Positions 27,252 through 35,055 are shown, counted from the stretch's first letter. The stretch is 64,000 nucleotides of DNA from Streptococcus ratti FA-1 = DSM 20564 (GCF_000286075.1 NZ_AJTZ01000005.1:1054001-1118000), one strand, 5' to 3'. Translations and numbers: made by a program. Notes: generated from the letters alone by a model not told the origin.

Positions 27252-27260
27252 TGCTATAAT
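27252..27260 (+). promoter_or_regulatory. Extended -10 promoter abutting the TrmN6-GIY-YIG gene
   Basis: TGCTATAAT ends 7 nt before the ATG at 27268 (spacer AAAAACT), the same geometry as the O-methyltransferase gene. Confidence 0.6.
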
Positions 27261-27267
27261 AAAAACT

Positions 27268-28275
27268 ATGGCAAAATCGATTTTAAAGGGAAAAGAGCGC
27301 ATTGACCAGCTCTTTTCAACTGATGTTAAAATTATTCAAAATAAGGAAGTCTTTTCCTATTCTATTGATAGCGTCCTACTCTCGCGTTTTCCGAAATTCC
27401 CCAGCAAGGGACTGATTGTTGACCTTTGTTCGGGTAATGGTGCTGTAGGTCTTTTTGCCTCAACTAAAACCAAGGCCAAAATCATTGAGATTGAAATTCA
27501 GGAACGGCTGGCTGACATGGGACAGCGGTCTATTGAACTCAATGGTTTAAGCGGGCAGGTTTCTATGGTTCATGATGATTTAAAAAATCTTATGAAGCAT
27601 GCACCCAGATCTCGCGTTGACCTCATCCTTTGCAATCCGCCTTATTTCAAAGCGACAGAGACATCTAAGAAAAATGCTAGTCAGCACTATCTTTTAGCTC
27701 GGCATGAAATCACAACCAACCTTGACGAAATCTGTCAAATAAGTCAGCAGGCACTGAAAACCAAGGGACGCTTGGCTATGGTGCACCGGCCTGAGCGTTT
27801 TCTTGAAATCCTCGATACGTTAAAAAAATATAAACTGGCTCCCAAAAGAGTGCAGTTCGTCTACCCTAAGGCTAATAAAGAGGCTAACATGCTGCTGATT
27901 GAAGCCATTAAAGACGGTTCCCCTGATGGTATGAAATTCCTGCCGCCTTTGATTGTCCATAAGGATAATGGTGATTATACCAACGAGATTCACGATATTT
28001 ACTTTGGCAAAGATCACAAAGCCTATATGTACGTGCTCAAATGTGCTGACGGCAGCCTCTACACTGGTTACACGACCGATATTGACAAACGCTTAGCGGC
28101 CCATCAGGCGGGCAAGGGAGCCAAATATACCAAAGCCAGACTGCCAGTTGAATTGGTCTATTTTGAAACATTTAACCACAAAAATGCTGCCATGAGTGCC
28201 GAAGCAAAATTCAAACAAAAAACACGCGATCAAAAACTGCATTACATTACCGAAAAAACAAAGGATAAAAACTGA
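27268..28275 (+). CDS. Fusion: tRNA1(Val) A37 N6-methyltransferase + GIY-YIG domain
   Basis: The 335-aa protein joins two domains. Residues 1-245 are a TrmN6/YfiC-like class I methyltransferase: SAM site [17 protein letters not shown], and the N6-adenine motif LILCNPPYF. It should modify A37 of tRNA-Val. Residues about 253-335 are a GIY-YIG domain of the YhbQ/YazA type ([16 protein letters not shown], then [20 protein letters not shown]). In Bacillus these are neighbouring genes (yabB, yazA); here they share one frame with no stop. No Shine-Dalgarno is seen, since the promoter abuts the ATG. Confidence 0.88.
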   Translation: MAKSILKGKERIDQLFSTDVKIIQNKEVFSYSIDSVLLSRFPKFPSKGLIVDLCSGNGAVGLFASTKTKAKIIEIEIQERLADMGQRSIELNGLSGQVSMVHDDLKNLMKHAPRSRVDLILCNPPYFKATETSKKNASQHYLLARHEITTNLDEICQISQQALKTKGRLAMVHRPERFLEILDTLKKYKLAPKRVQFVYPKANKEANMLLIEAIKDGSPDGMKFLPPLIVHKDNGDYTNEIHDIYFGKDHKAYMYVLKCADGSLYTGYTTDIDKRLAAHQAGKGAKYTKARLPVELVYFETFNHKNAAMSAEAKFKQKTRDQKLHYITEKTKDKN

Positions 28276-28489
28276 AAACCCGCAGTCTCTTAAGCCTGTC
28301 CGCTTTCTTATGTAATACGCAGCACCGCAGCCAGAACTGCTCTTACTCTCTAAAGGTCTGCGGTACTGAGCAGACCCTTAGCTTCCGGCAGCAAAAATTC
28401 CTGTAAAATAAGATAAATATCCAGACTGCAGCGCTTAGCAAGATTGTCAGACCACAAAAAATTCTACAGCGCACAAAATTATTACATAA
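28276..28489. other. Gene-free region after the fusion gene
   Basis: No gene is supported. A 7-bp inverted repeat (GGTCTGC 28355-28361, GCAGACC 28370-28376) has no T-run. The region precedes the degenerate copy of the helicase gene end. Confidence 0.5.
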
Positions 28490-28549
28490 AAATCTCCTGA
28501 AATCATTTTGTCTCAGGAGATTTGATTTTTTATCTGTCACATTTATTGC
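28490..28549 (-). repeat. Copy of the DEAD-box helicase gene end plus terminator (left flank of island)
   Basis: The 20 nt at 28530-28549 match the last 20 nt of the helicase gene (30048-30067) at 19 positions, and the hairpin that follows (AAATCTCCTGA 28490-28500, TCAGGAGATTT 28513-28523) aligns with the helicase terminator. It is also a plausible plus-strand terminator for the fusion gene. Confidence 0.75.
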
Positions 28550-28577
28550 TCTTATTTTGCAGAATATCCGAGATCCT

Positions 28578-28611
28578 AAAAAATCCCCGGCACCATGATG
28601 GAAGCCGGGGA
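28578..28611 (-). terminator. Terminator of the bacteriocin-like operon
   Basis: Perfect 8-bp GC-rich stem (28584-28591 with 28604-28611) followed by six T on the minus strand. Confidence 0.9.
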
Positions 28612-28690
28612 TAACGAATGCTCAGGCAAAGCATGAAATACTATTAAATACTTAAGCATCCCATTTAATTCCAGCATTTTTGATAGAAAA

Positions 28691-28864
28691 TTATAACCGG
28701 GAAATAGGGGTGTGAATCGAATATCCAGCCAATCCAGCTAAAAGTCCGCCGATTATTGCGCCGCCAACTGTCATCAGCCAGCTGCCTGAAAAACTATAAC
28801 ATAACAGACCAAGTCCTAAGGCTCCAAAAAACAGTCCAACTAATCCTAAAATTATGGATTGCAT
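28691..28864 (-). CDS. Small two-helix membrane peptide in bacteriocin-like locus
   Basis: A 57-aa peptide, MQSIILGLVGLFFGALGLGL onward, with two hydrophobic helices and GxxxG-type spacing in the second (VGGAIIGGLLAGLAG), ending HTPISRL. Upstream, GGAGATGATTAAAAT occurs twice in tandem, giving two equivalent start sites (ATG 28864 or 28879); the frame also opens at ATG 28906, directly after the previous stop. The C-terminus is similar to the 41-aa peptide just upstream. Role unknown: an accessory or immunity peptide, or a leaderless bacteriocin. Confidence 0.55.
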   Translation of the reverse strand: MQSIILGLVGLFFGALGLGLLCYSFSGSWLMTVGGAIIGGLLAGLAGYSIHTPISRL

Positions 28865-28906
28865 TTTAATCATCTCCATTTTAATCATCTCCAATCTCCC
28901 ATTCAT

Positions 28907-29032
28907 TTAAACTAGTGAAATAGGGGCTGTGATTGCAAGTCCTGCAAATCTGCCAGCAAGCGCACCGCTGATTCCCTCTATATACCTAATTATTAACATA
29001 GCCATTAGAAGTAAAGAAAAATAAAATATCAA
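28907..29032 (-). CDS. Possible 41-aa membrane peptide, paralogue of the next gene
   Basis: The frame starts with TTG at 29032, directly after the stop of the immunity-like gene, and ends with TAA at 28907, directly before the in-frame ATG at 28906. The product ends ISGALAGRFAGLAITAPISL, close to IIGGLLAGLAGYSIHTPISR of the downstream peptide. No Shine-Dalgarno is visible, so translation would depend on coupling. It may equally be a truncated duplicate. An ATG at 29005 would give 32 residues. Confidence 0.4.
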   Translation of the reverse strand: MIFYFSLLLMAMLIIRYIEGISGALAGRFAGLAITAPISLV

Positions 29033-29392
29033 TCAACGATTTTTATCTGTCTTTATCCACCTGACAATACCAGCAACCAGCAACATCGTTATTAAACCAC
29101 AGGCTATAAGTGCTGCTGTACTGGCAACTGTCCCAGATATAGCATCAACTCTATATAGCAACCGCATAATTGAAACAACTGTAAGTATAATCAGCAGCGA
29201 GGATTCGATTCTAATCAGGGAAGTCATCTGATTGTCAACTGTCCGTAAAAAACTAGGAAGCAGCAACAAAGTAATAATAATCAAAAATAAACTAGAAAAT
29301 GTTTCTTCTCCATTATTGAACGGCCAAATCATTAATAAATTAGCAATAACGTTCAGAGATGAACAAAAAATAAACGACCATTTTTTTGTCAT
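29033..29392 (-). CDS. Four-helix membrane protein, probable bacteriocin immunity
   Basis: A 119-aa protein with four predicted helices (about 6-25, 32-51, 61-80, 90-112) and a short basic tail (RWIKTDKNR). It lies 43 nt after the bacteriocin-like gene on the same strand; small four-helix proteins in this place are commonly immunity proteins. No named family is recognised. ATG 29392 has GAGG 8 nt upstream; the TTG at 29398 is too close to it. Confidence 0.6.
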   Translation of the reverse strand: MTKKWSFIFCSSLNVIANLLMIWPFNNGEETFSSLFLIIITLLLLPSFLRTVDNQMTSLIRIESSLLIILTVVSIMRLLYRVDAISGTVASTAALIACGLITMLLVAGIVRWIKTDKNR

Positions 29393-29435
29393 TATCAATA
29401 CCTCAAATGATTGAAAATACTATCATCAAATCATT

Positions 29436-29684
29436 CTAATCTAATGTTGCTGCACCGTAACCTATCATTCCTCCTGCAGCAGCACATGTAAGTAAATAAG
29501 CACCGCCAAGTCCCCATCCAATTGGACCAGAAACTGCACAAAGTCCCATTGTTGCTGCACCATAAGTAGCGACACCGGAAAGTATAGAGTCCACACCATC
29601 TCCAGCCTCTAAAGTGGAGAGTAGTTGACTATCTGCAACCTCAAAATTATCAAAGGCCATTGAGTCTAATGTTACTGTGTTCAT
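29436..29684 (-). CDS. Class II bacteriocin-like precursor peptide
   Basis: An 82-aa peptide with a double-glycine-type leader (FDNFEVADSQLLSTLEAG). The usual Gly-Gly is replaced by Ala-Gly followed by Asp-Gly, so processing could be after AG (residue 28) or DG (30). The rest, about 52-54 aa, is rich in Gly/Ala, with GxxxG-like spacing and two Cys (GLCAVSG, LLTCAAAGG) that could form a disulfide, as in class II bacteriocins. AGGAGG precedes the ATG. The exporter and regulator are not in the window. Alternative: a non-functional relic. Confidence 0.65.
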   Translation of the reverse strand: MNTVTLDSMAFDNFEVADSQLLSTLEAGDGVDSILSGVATYGAATMGLCAVSGPIGWGLGGAYLLTCAAAGGMIGYGAATLD

Positions 29685-30003
29685 AAAAAATCCTCCTAAA
29701 ATTTCACAGTAAGCTTACAAGCTTACAAGTTTTTTAATTTTCACAAATTTCTAGAGAAGCATAAAATGTTTCTAAACGTTCCCTTGTGAAAATCACACGT
29801 ACATTCTAATCCTTAATTTCTGTTTATTCAAGGGAAGTTGGTTTATTTAATAGAATTGATATCTAACAATAAAAAAAGAAAAATTTCTAAATACTTTTGG
29901 AATATTAACTTTGTTTATACAATAGATTAGCTTCTTAGTACAAAACTTCAGTAAATTTCTAATACTAAGCAACTAAACTTTCTTCTTAATATTCAAACTT
30001 TTC
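29685..30003. promoter_or_regulatory. AT-rich upstream region of the bacteriocin-like operon
   Basis: It carries a perfect palindrome TGTGA-AAA-TCACA (29785-29797). There is also a pair of 9-bp direct repeats on the minus strand (TACGTGTGA 29801-29793, AACGTTTAG 29780-29772) separated by 12 bp, the layout of LytTR-type regulator sites. Closer to the gene are tandem TTGTAAGC repeats around 29714-29732. I cannot place the -10 box with confidence. Confidence 0.4.
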
Positions 30004-30040
30004 AAAAAAACTCTCCTGAAACACATGTTTCAAGAGAGTT
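30004..30040 (-). terminator. Terminator of the DEAD-box helicase gene
   Basis: Stem 30010-30022 with 30027-30040 (one bulge) and six T on the minus strand, directly after the stop. Confidence 0.9.
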
Positions 30041-30047
30041 TGAATGC

Positions 30048-31601
30048 TTATCTGTCACCTTTATTGCGAATGGTGAAGCCGTTTTTCTTTTCATTTGATG
30101 TACGGTGAGGGCGTTTATTTCCTTTATTTTCAAAATCTTTCCGATTTTTATTGGAAGTCCGTTTAAATTCACGACGACCACCATCACGCTGGTTGCGGCG
30201 ATTGTCTCGTCCTCCTCGACGGTCATCACGACGACGATTGCCACCTTTTCCTTTACCTGCAAATTTAAAGGGCAGCGGTTTTTCACGGGCAATTTCGACC
30301 TTAGGCAACATTTCCGGATCCTGAACTGTCAAGGTCAGTATATACTGTGCCAGTTCTTCCGGTGAAAATTCAGCGACTAATTTTTCAGCATCATTGGTAA
30401 ATTTTTCAAAATTGGAACGAATTTTTTCGTCTGCAAAGTCACCTTCAATTTTCTTAAGCGCAACCTTTTTACTTGCTTGAAAGGCTTCCTCAGCAGTTGC
30501 TGGTTTCATGCCTTTCATGCGTTTCTTGGTCAGATTTTCAATGATTTGCAGGTAGCCCATTTCATTTGGAGAGACAAAAGTGATGGACTGACCATGCTTG
30601 CCGGCACGGCCCGTACGGCCGATCCGGTGAACATAGCTTTCTGGATCCTGCGGAATATCATAATTGTAAACATGGGTCACACCTGAAATATCGAGACCGC
30701 GTGCAGCCACGTCTGTTGCAACCAAAATATCAAGGTTGTCATTTTTGAAATCACGGAGCACACGCAGGCGTTTGCCCTGATCCAAATCCCCATGGATTCC
30801 TTCAGCACGGTAGCCGCGCAGTTTTAAGCCGCGGGTCAGCTCATCTACCCGGCGCTTGGTGCGACCAAAAACAATAGCAAGATCTGGCTGCTCCACATCT
30901 ATAAGGCGGGTCATGGTGTCAAATTTTTCATTTTCCTTGACGCGGATATAGTACTGATCAACCAAGTCTGTTGTCAATTCCTTGGCAGCGATCTTAACAT
31001 GTTCTGGCTCTTTCATAAACTTGACACCAATACGTTTGATGGCATCCGGCATAGTTGCTGAAAAGAGCAGCGTTTGACGGCTTTCGGGCACACGTGAAAT
31101 AATTGCTTCAATATCCTCTAAAAAGCCCATGTTAAGCATTTCATCAGCTTCATCCAAAATAAGGGTTTCAACATGATTCAGCTTAAGCGCTTTGCGTTTG
31201 ATCAAATCAAGCAGGCGGCCCGGCGTTCCAACAACAATATGAGCACCTGACTTCAGAGCCTTTATTTGTTTTTCAATACTGGATCCACCGTAAACCGAAC
31301 GAACCTTAACACCCTTTTCACGGCCAAAACGGAAGAGTTCTTCTTGAGATTGAACGGCCAATTCACGCGTAGGAGCAATCACAAGCGCCTGCACTAGATT
31401 GCTGGCAATATTAATTTTGTTTAAAGTTGGTAGGCCAAAGGCTGCAGTTTTTCCTGTACCTGTTTGTGCCTGACCAATGACATCTTTTCCTGCAAGAGCG
31501 AGAGGAATGGTCAATTCTTGGATAGGTGATGGCTCAGTAAAGCCAGCTTTTTCAACAGCAGAAAGAATGTCTTCTGTTAGGTTTAATTCTGTAAATTTCA
31601 A
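30048..31601 (-). CDS. cshA: DEAD-box RNA helicase (CshA/DeaD type)
   Basis: A 517-aa ATP-dependent RNA helicase acting in mRNA turnover and cold adaptation. The Q motif (FTEPSPIQ), motif [13 protein letters not shown] ([10 protein letters not shown]), SAT and [10 protein letters not shown] are intact. The C-terminal 100 residues are an Arg/Gly/Asn-rich basic tail typical of CshA that binds RNA. The start is TTG 31601 in the conserved context MKFTELNL; the purine run AAAGAG is rather far upstream. A terminator-like hairpin lies in its leader. Confidence 0.92.
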   Translation of the reverse strand: MKFTELNLTEDILSAVEKAGFTEPSPIQELTIPLALAGKDVIGQAQTGTGKTAAFGLPTLNKINIASNLVQALVIAPTRELAVQSQEELFRFGREKGVKVRSVYGGSSIEKQIKALKSGAHIVVGTPGRLLDLIKRKALKLNHVETLILDEADEMLNMGFLEDIEAIISRVPESRQTLLFSATMPDAIKRIGVKFMKEPEHVKIAAKELTTDLVDQYYIRVKENEKFDTMTRLIDVEQPDLAIVFGRTKRRVDELTRGLKLRGYRAEGIHGDLDQGKRLRVLRDFKNDNLDILVATDVAARGLDISGVTHVYNYDIPQDPESYVHRIGRTGRAGKHGQSITFVSPNEMGYLQIIENLTKKRMKGMKPATAEEAFQASKKVALKKIEGDFADEKIRSNFEKFTNDAEKLVAEFSPEELAQYILTLTVQDPEMLPKVEIAREKPLPFKFAGKGKGGNRRRDDRRGGRDNRRNQRDGGRREFKRTSNKNRKDFENKGNKRPHRTSNEKKNGFTIRNKGDR

Positions 31602-31616
31602 TGTTTTTGTTTTCTC

Positions 31617-31644
31617 TTTCTAAAAAGCAGTGCGAAGCTGCTTT
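31617..31644 (-). promoter_or_regulatory. Terminator-like hairpin in the helicase 5' leader
   Basis: AAAGCAG/CTGCTTT (31624-31630, 31638-31644) followed on the minus strand by TTTTTAG, between the promoter and the TTG start. It could attenuate transcription. Confidence 0.5.
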
Positions 31645-31674
31645 ATTAAGCTTAGTAGTATGTGCAACCTAACC

Positions 31675-31683
31675 ATTATAACA
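31675..31683 (-). promoter_or_regulatory. Promoter of the helicase gene (extended -10)
   Basis: TGTTATAAT on the minus strand, about 74 nt before the start codon. Confidence 0.6.
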
Positions 31684-31747
31684 TAAATAGTACAAATTGA
31701 TAGTTTTTTATTTTGGAATAGAGCAATAACACGCTTTCAAAATAAAA

Positions 31748-31796
31748 TACCTCCGAAAGAGGTGCTGTAAAACCAGCATTACTTTCCGGAGGTTTA
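31748..31796 (-). terminator. Terminator of the SH3-repeat protein gene
   Basis: Arms ACCTCCG/CGGAGGT with AAAG/CTTT and an inner GCTG/CAGC, followed by ATTTTATTTTG on the minus strand, just past the stop at 31800. Confidence 0.8.
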
Positions 31797-31799
31797 TTG

Positions 31800-33620
31800 T
31801 TAAGCAAAGAGAACATAACGGCGGATACCACTGTAGGATACATAGCTCATCCATTGATGACCGTCAGCTGTCAAAATCTTATCGTAATGAATACTTTCAC
31901 CTGCTCTGAATGTGAATTGGGTCGGACTGGATATTTTAGCTTCATTTTTAACACTGACTTCCTTGGTAAAGGTATAGGTACCTTGAGCCGGAAGCTTTGG
32001 TTTTGCTGGTGCTGTCGGAGTCGGCTGACTGGAGCTGCCGCCGCTCTTTTGTGCAAGCACGGCTATTGGAGCATAACGGCGAATACCGCTGTAAGATACA
32101 TAGCTGATCCATTGACGGCCATCCGTTTCTAAGACCTTGTCATAGAAGACCTTATCCCCTTTGTTAAAGAAGAATTGGGTCGGACTGGACATTTTGGCTT
32201 CATTTTTAACATCCGTCTTGCCTGTGAAGGTATAGGTTCCAGAAGCTGGAAGTTTTGATTTAGCTGGTGTTGTCGGAGCTGGCTTGAGGCTTTCAACAGT
32301 TGTTGCTGCAGATCCGACACCAAGCTGCTGACCGCTGCTCAGCAGGTAGTAAAGGTGAACATGGTATTTACCAGTATTATTTTTGTGTTCACTGATTTTC
32401 ACAGTCACCTTATAGTTGCCATCTGCCTTCTTGTCAGCTTTATACCACACAATATCATCCTGGCCATTTTGATCGGACCAAACCGAAACCCTGACTTCTT
32501 TAATGGCTTGATTGCTTGAAACCTTAGAAATCAGAACATCAAATTGCTGACTGGTCTTATTTTGAATGGTAATACTGCCAGTTGCTTTCGGAGCTAACGG
32601 TTTTGGCTGCGGTTTGACTGGTGAATTCAGCGAAGCAATAACCACATAGCGACGGATACCGCTGTAAGAAATGTAGCTGATCCATTGATGATTATCTGCA
32701 TTTAAGACCTTATCATAATAAACCTGATCACCCTTATAAAAGGAGAATTGGGTTGGGCTGGACATTTTAGGCTGATTTTTAACATCTGCCTGCTTGGTAA
32801 AGCGATAAGTTCCAGAAGCCGGAAGAGAGGATTTTGCAGCTGTTGGTTTTGGTGCTGCGGGAACAGAAGCTCTTACTCCAATCGGAGCATAACGGCGAAT
32901 GCCGCTGTAGGAAATATAACTTAGCCATTGATGCCCGTCAGTATCCAGAACTTTATCATAATATATCTTATCTCCGGCATTAAAGAAGAATTGAGTTACA
33001 CTGGCCATTTTAGGTTCATTTTTAACAGGCGTCTGCTTTTTAAAAGTGTAGTTGCCTTGGGGTGCAAGAGAAACTGCTGAAGCGCTCGCTTTCTTTTGAA
33101 CTGACTGTGTTGAAATATGAGACTGTACAGCCTTTACACTGACCTTGCTACTAGCGGTGCGGTCTTGTGTGCTGACTGCAGATTTGCTGCTTGCAGGAGC
33201 CGTTTTTTCTATAGGCTGAGCGGCTGGTTTAACCTCGCTTGTCACATCAGAAGTTTTGACTTCACTGACTGGTTTTGAGGAAACTGCTGAAGAATTTTCA
33301 GAAGTAGGGCTGATAGCAGTGCTCGTGTTAGCTGCAGGAACCTCTGCTGTTTGCGTATTGCTTTCTGCTTCAGCCGCTTCACTTACAGGCTGAGCAGCAA
33401 CAGATGATGCTGTGCTATTATCTTGATTAACTGTATTTTCAGAAACAGCTGGCTGAGCAACTGTCCTTTCAGTCGCTGAGAGCGGCTGTGTTACTTCATC
33501 GGCAGAAATATTGTGAGTTCCTAGAAACAAGAGGCAGCCAATCAGAACAGAAGCTGCTCCAAATGAGTATTTACGAATTGAAAAACGTTGTGCTTGATGA
33601 TCCAAATAATCTTTTTTCAT
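31800..33620 (-). CDS. Secreted SH3-repeat / Bsp-like cell-surface protein
   Basis: A 606-aa export protein. The YSIRK-type signal (FSIRKYSFGAASVLIG) ends near ISADE. Residues about 42-185 are a Ser/Ala/Val/Glu-rich spacer. Four SH3-like repeats of about 65 aa follow (starting near 187, 267, 450 and 541), each with YTFTK..VKNEPKMSSPTQF, a YYDKVL turn and SYSGIRRY. One group B Bsp-like domain (about 344-442) sits between repeats 2 and 3. No LPXTG and no hydrolase domain is present, so the SH3 repeats probably hold it on the wall. It resembles the S. mutans 40K wall protein class. GAAGGAG precedes the ATG. Confidence 0.85.
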   Translation of the reverse strand: MKKDYLDHQAQRFSIRKYSFGAASVLIGCLLFLGTHNISADEVTQPLSATERTVAQPAVSENTVNQDNSTASSVAAQPVSEAAEAESNTQTAEVPAANTSTAISPTSENSSAVSSKPVSEVKTSDVTSEVKPAAQPIEKTAPASSKSAVSTQDRTASSKVSVKAVQSHISTQSVQKKASASAVSLAPQGNYTFKKQTPVKNEPKMASVTQFFFNAGDKIYYDKVLDTDGHQWLSYISYSGIRRYAPIGVRASVPAAPKPTAAKSSLPASGTYRFTKQADVKNQPKMSSPTQFSFYKGDQVYYDKVLNADNHQWISYISYSGIRRYVVIASLNSPVKPQPKPLAPKATGSITIQNKTSQQFDVLISKVSSNQAIKEVRVSVWSDQNGQDDIVWYKADKKADGNYKVTVKISEHKNNTGKYHVHLYYLLSSGQQLGVGSAATTVESLKPAPTTPAKSKLPASGTYTFTGKTDVKNEAKMSSPTQFFFNKGDKVFYDKVLETDGRQWISYVSYSGIRRYAPIAVLAQKSGGSSSQPTPTAPAKPKLPAQGTYTFTKEVSVKNEAKISSPTQFTFRAGESIHYDKILTADGHQWMSYVSYSGIRRYVLFA

Positions 33621-33728
33621 GATTTTCTCCTTCTATCTCCCTGTGTTTGAGCAGAGACAGCTGCTGTTTAGCAAAGCTGTTCAACTGATTTTTTAGTAAA
33701 CAGGTTTTATATTACTTTTTACATCTTT

Positions 33729-33756
33729 ATTGTAACATAAAAGAAATATAACGCAA
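33729..33756 (-). promoter_or_regulatory. Promoter of the SH3-repeat protein gene
   Basis: TTGCGT (33756-33751) and TACAAT (33734-33729), spacer 16 with a TG extension; leader of about 100 nt. Confidence 0.55.
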
Positions 33757-33943
33757 TATAATTGTAACAAAAACAAAATATTGTTTGACCTAATCTCACC
33801 AATAACAAAAAGCAAGGCTAAAATCCATCCCCAAGGGATTCATTTGCCTCACTCTTACTGTTAGTATACTTATGATATCCTGCTTCATATTGTTCGTGGA
33901 CTATAAAAGAAGCAACTATACTTTTTTATTGGCAGTCAAATAG

Positions 33944-33977
33944 ATAAAAGACCGGAGCTTATGTTCCGGTCTTTTAT
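33944..33977 (-). terminator. Terminator of the DUF2992 gene
   Basis: A perfect 13-bp stem (33944-33956 with 33965-33977) whose minus-strand end runs into CTTTTAT. It is symmetric and could work on both strands. The rest of 33757-33943 shows no gene. Confidence 0.8.
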
Positions 33978-33987
33978 CCAAGACACA

Positions 33988-34416
33988 TCAGTGTCCTTTC
34001 TTCTTTTGACGGCGCTTTTCCTGCTTTTGCCGATACCTGAGTTCTTTGGCCGCTTCACGTTCCTGTTTGTTTTGAGAACGACGCTCTTTTTTCAAACTGT
34101 CGTGAATTTCCTGCATGGCCATTTGCGCTTTGGTCGAAGTTATTGGCTTTTTCTTTGCCCTATTAATTTCTCGCTGCATGCGCTTGGGATTGCTTTTCTT
34201 TGGCGAAAGGGTTAAGCTGCCTGCCTCAATATGTGTGTCAATATGAGCATACTTGCTCTGCCATTTTCCCAAATCTCGATAAATGAAAGTAAGGATATCC
34301 TCGTCTTTAGGCTCCTTGCCAAAGACATAACGAAAAGCCTTGTATTGACCCTTAATGTCAACATACTCTACCAGAGCAGCCCAAAAGGCACCGTCAAAAT
34401 AAACTGTCATTTTCAT
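33988..34416 (-). CDS. yjdF: DUF2992 (YjdF family) protein
   Basis: The 142-aa protein matches the YjdF/DUF2992 family: an N-terminal beta region (MKMTVYFDGAFWAALVEYVD, then AFRYVFGKEPKDEDILTFI) and a very basic, coiled C-terminal tail rich in Lys, Arg, Gln and Glu (about 75-142). Function is unknown; in Bacillus the gene sits behind the yjdF riboswitch, which senses azaaromatic compounds. Here too a leader of about 135 nt can mask the ribosome binding site GGAGGGG. Confidence 0.85.
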   Translation of the reverse strand: MKMTVYFDGAFWAALVEYVDIKGQYKAFRYVFGKEPKDEDILTFIYRDLGKWQSKYAHIDTHIEAGSLTLSPKKSNPKRMQREINRAKKKPITSTKAQMAMQEIHDSLKKERRSQNKQEREAAKELRYRQKQEKRRQKKKGH

Positions 34417-34553
34417 GCCAGCCCCTCCAAACTAAGAAACAAGGAAGCTTAACCCTTGTTCAATGATATGTATTTGGTATGGGACGACCTTGGAGGGAAG
34501 GTTACTGACATCTGATGATGCTTGCAGACTACCAACTGCAATGTGTTTTTATA
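34417..34553 (-). promoter_or_regulatory. Structured leader, candidate yjdF-type riboswitch
   Basis: The Shine-Dalgarno region TTGGAGGG (minus strand 34430-34423) is perfectly complementary over 8 nt to CCCTCCAA upstream (34497-34490). A competing 7-bp hairpin AACAAGG/CCTTGTT (34438-34444, 34454-34460) lies between them. TGTTACAAT (34570-34562) is the likely promoter. The family context supports a translational riboswitch; I could not match the aptamer consensus from memory. Confidence 0.55.
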
Positions 34554-34570
34554 CCGCTTTTATTGTAACA

Positions 34571-34963
34571 AAAAAACCAAACAGGAACAAATTCCTTGGG
34601 AGCTGCTCATAAAAAATGTCTGAACTCGCTCTTGCCAGTTTAGGCTAAGCCTTACCGCGATGGCTGATGATTAAGCTGTCTCTTCTCAAATTGATCATGA
34701 TTTTACAAACATCGGAAGCATTGGTTTGAATATTAGCTGCAATCGTCTCGTCTTTGAAAAAATCGGAATTGCTGTATAAATTACATAAACCATGATATGA
34801 ATAGCATCACTGAATTGCACTGATGGTTTCATTTTACCCCAAGCAATAAAAATACATTTATAACCTATAAAGATACCTGCTCTCATCACTATTGCTGCAT
34901 AAGATAAAGGAAATAAAATATTTGTGCTCTCCAAGGAAAGCCTTCAACCCCTGCTCTGCCAAC
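34571..34963. other. Gene-free region between DUF2992 promoter and prfC terminator
   Basis: A 79-codon minus-strand frame with a TTG start and no ribosome binding site is present but unconvincing. No repeats or RNA genes are recognised. Confidence 0.5.
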
Positions 34964-34990
34964 AAAAAAGAACTGAAACGATCAGTTCTT
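34964..34990 (-). terminator. prfC terminator
   Basis: AAGAACTGA/TCAGTTCTT (34968-34976, 34982-34990) followed by six T on the minus strand; a weaker AAGGATA hairpin precedes it nearer the stop. Confidence 0.9.
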
Positions 34991-35055
34991 AACAAAATAA
35001 CTAAGCAGCTAATACTCATCTTAAGGCAAGGATATTTTATCCTTAAAAGATTGTT

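Noticed and set aside
28343..28540. 65-codon minus-strand frame near the left island flank
   Set aside because: It starts inside the duplicated helicase end and terminator, so it is probably an accident of that copy.
28613..28690. Possible short peptide after the last island gene
   Set aside because: The frame runs into the operon terminator hairpin and has no good ribosome binding site.
34695..34934. 79-codon minus-strand frame between the DUF2992 gene and prfC
   Set aside because: TTG start with no Shine-Dalgarno, no recognisable family; hydrophobic look can arise from AT-rich sequence.
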